The translations under genes were made by a program, and so were the position numbers. Shown here piece after piece: positions 63,684 through 64,000 of a DNA stretch of 64,000 bases. The stretch's first letter is position 1; every line of letters begins with the position of its first letter. A model generated the notes under the pieces. That model worked only from the letters and a program-made list of their open reading frames with translations, was not told the origin of the DNA and made no database searches. This DNA comes from Neodontobutis hainanensis. Its lineage: Eukaryota; Chordata; Actinopteri; Gobiiformes; Odontobutidae. The stretch covers positions 85,193 through 149,192 of the forward strand of contig JALDNG010001387.1 of the NCBI GenBank assembly GCA_024349245.1, written 5' to 3'.

Positions 63684-64000
63684 AAACATGTTTCGCATAC
63701 TCCGTATAAGTCGAAAATGGCTATTTTGTATATGTAAATAATATACATAAAAATATCTTGATTCTAAGGATAAAGAAAATTCAAACTGACCCTTAAAATT
63801 AAAATAAAATATCCCAAGATTACGAACCCTTATAAGTTGAAAACGTCAAATCTGGATAATTCAAACTATCTTTGCATCGAATCATAGAAACAATATTGAA
63901 CAAGGAGAAATAAATTTCGTCCTATAAAATTTTATCGAGGTTATCGTTGTAATCAGTATCTTTATAAGAAGTTGAGAAGAAATATATTCACTTTTCATGT
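63684..64000 (+). repeat. dispersed repeat, copy 2 (cut by the window end)
   Basis: Plus-strand match to the reverse complement of 8071-8391, with about 10-15 percent substitutions and a few short indels by eye. It begins at AACATGTTTCGCATACTCCG and is still matching at the last base of the window, so the full repeat is longer than 317 bp. Confidence 0.85.

Noticed and set aside
1..64000. Ciliate origin suggested by tiny introns
   Set aside because: TAA and TAG act as stops in all three genes and do not appear inside the reconstructed coding exons (apart from the unresolved IWS1 join), so a reassigned ciliate code of the Paramecium type does not fit. hAT and Gypsy elements and a GATD1 gene fit an animal better.
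1..64000. CRISPR arrays, bacterial operons or phage content
   Set aside because: No regularly spaced direct repeats and no prokaryotic gene organisation; the split genes and transposons are eukaryotic.

Overview
The window is eukaryotic nuclear DNA. It is extremely AT-rich, gene-poor and full of decayed transposons. Most of the 64 kb has no coding signal. The only gene island I can support spans about 16.3-22.1 kb and holds three conserved eukaryotic genes packed end to end: (1) an IWS1/Spn1 transcription-elongation factor on the + strand, split by many spliceosomal introns of only 21-24 bp plus one of about 1.77 kb; (2) an XPG/ERCC5/Rad2 repair endonuclease on the - strand, with no intron in its 659 codons; (3) a GATD1/PDDC1-like DJ-1-superfamily protein on the + strand, also uninterrupted. 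IWS1 and XPG are convergent and overlap by 18 bp at their stop codons. XPG and GATD1 are divergent, with 23 bp between start codons.

The most notable content is the IWS1 gene. It does not appear as an open reading frame because tiny introns break it up. Splicing it by eye restores a protein that matches IWS1 almost residue for residue through the conserved helical domain. Introns this short in a gene set of animal character (GATD1, XPG, IWS1) next to hAT and Ty3/Gypsy elements suggest a reduced parasitic metazoan. A dicyemid mesozoan is my best guess, since very short introns are known from dicyemids. This is inference and no marker settles it. Stop codons TAA and TAG are used normally, which argues against the ciliates that also have tiny introns.

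Layout: 1-9.6 kb AT-rich, apparently non-coding, with one copy of a dispersed repeat (8.07-8.39 kb); 9.63-10.84 kb a broken Tc1/mariner-like element; 11.06-14.18 kb a strikingly GC-richer hAT element of the ZMYM1-like type with 8-bp target duplication, a horizontal-transfer candidate; 16.3-22.1 kb gene island; 24.6-28.2 kb Ty3/Gypsy remnant A (-); 28.7-39 kb AT-rich with one weak spliced-gene candidate near 34.5 kb; 39-41.5 kb Gypsy remnant D (-, weak); 43.8-47.6 kb Gypsy remnant B (+); 49.38-51.52 kb a young hAT element with nearly perfect terminal repeats; 51.5-58.3 kb AT-rich; 58.3-62.4 kb Gypsy remnant C (-); 63.68-64 kb the second copy of the dispersed repeat, inverted relative to the first.

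The three genes have nuclear roles in transcription elongation and repair (IWS1, XPG) and an uncertain role (GATD1). I see no sign that they form a pathway. Their packing looks like compaction of what remains of genic DNA inside a transposon-filled desert. Human family sequences used for comparison were recalled, not searched.
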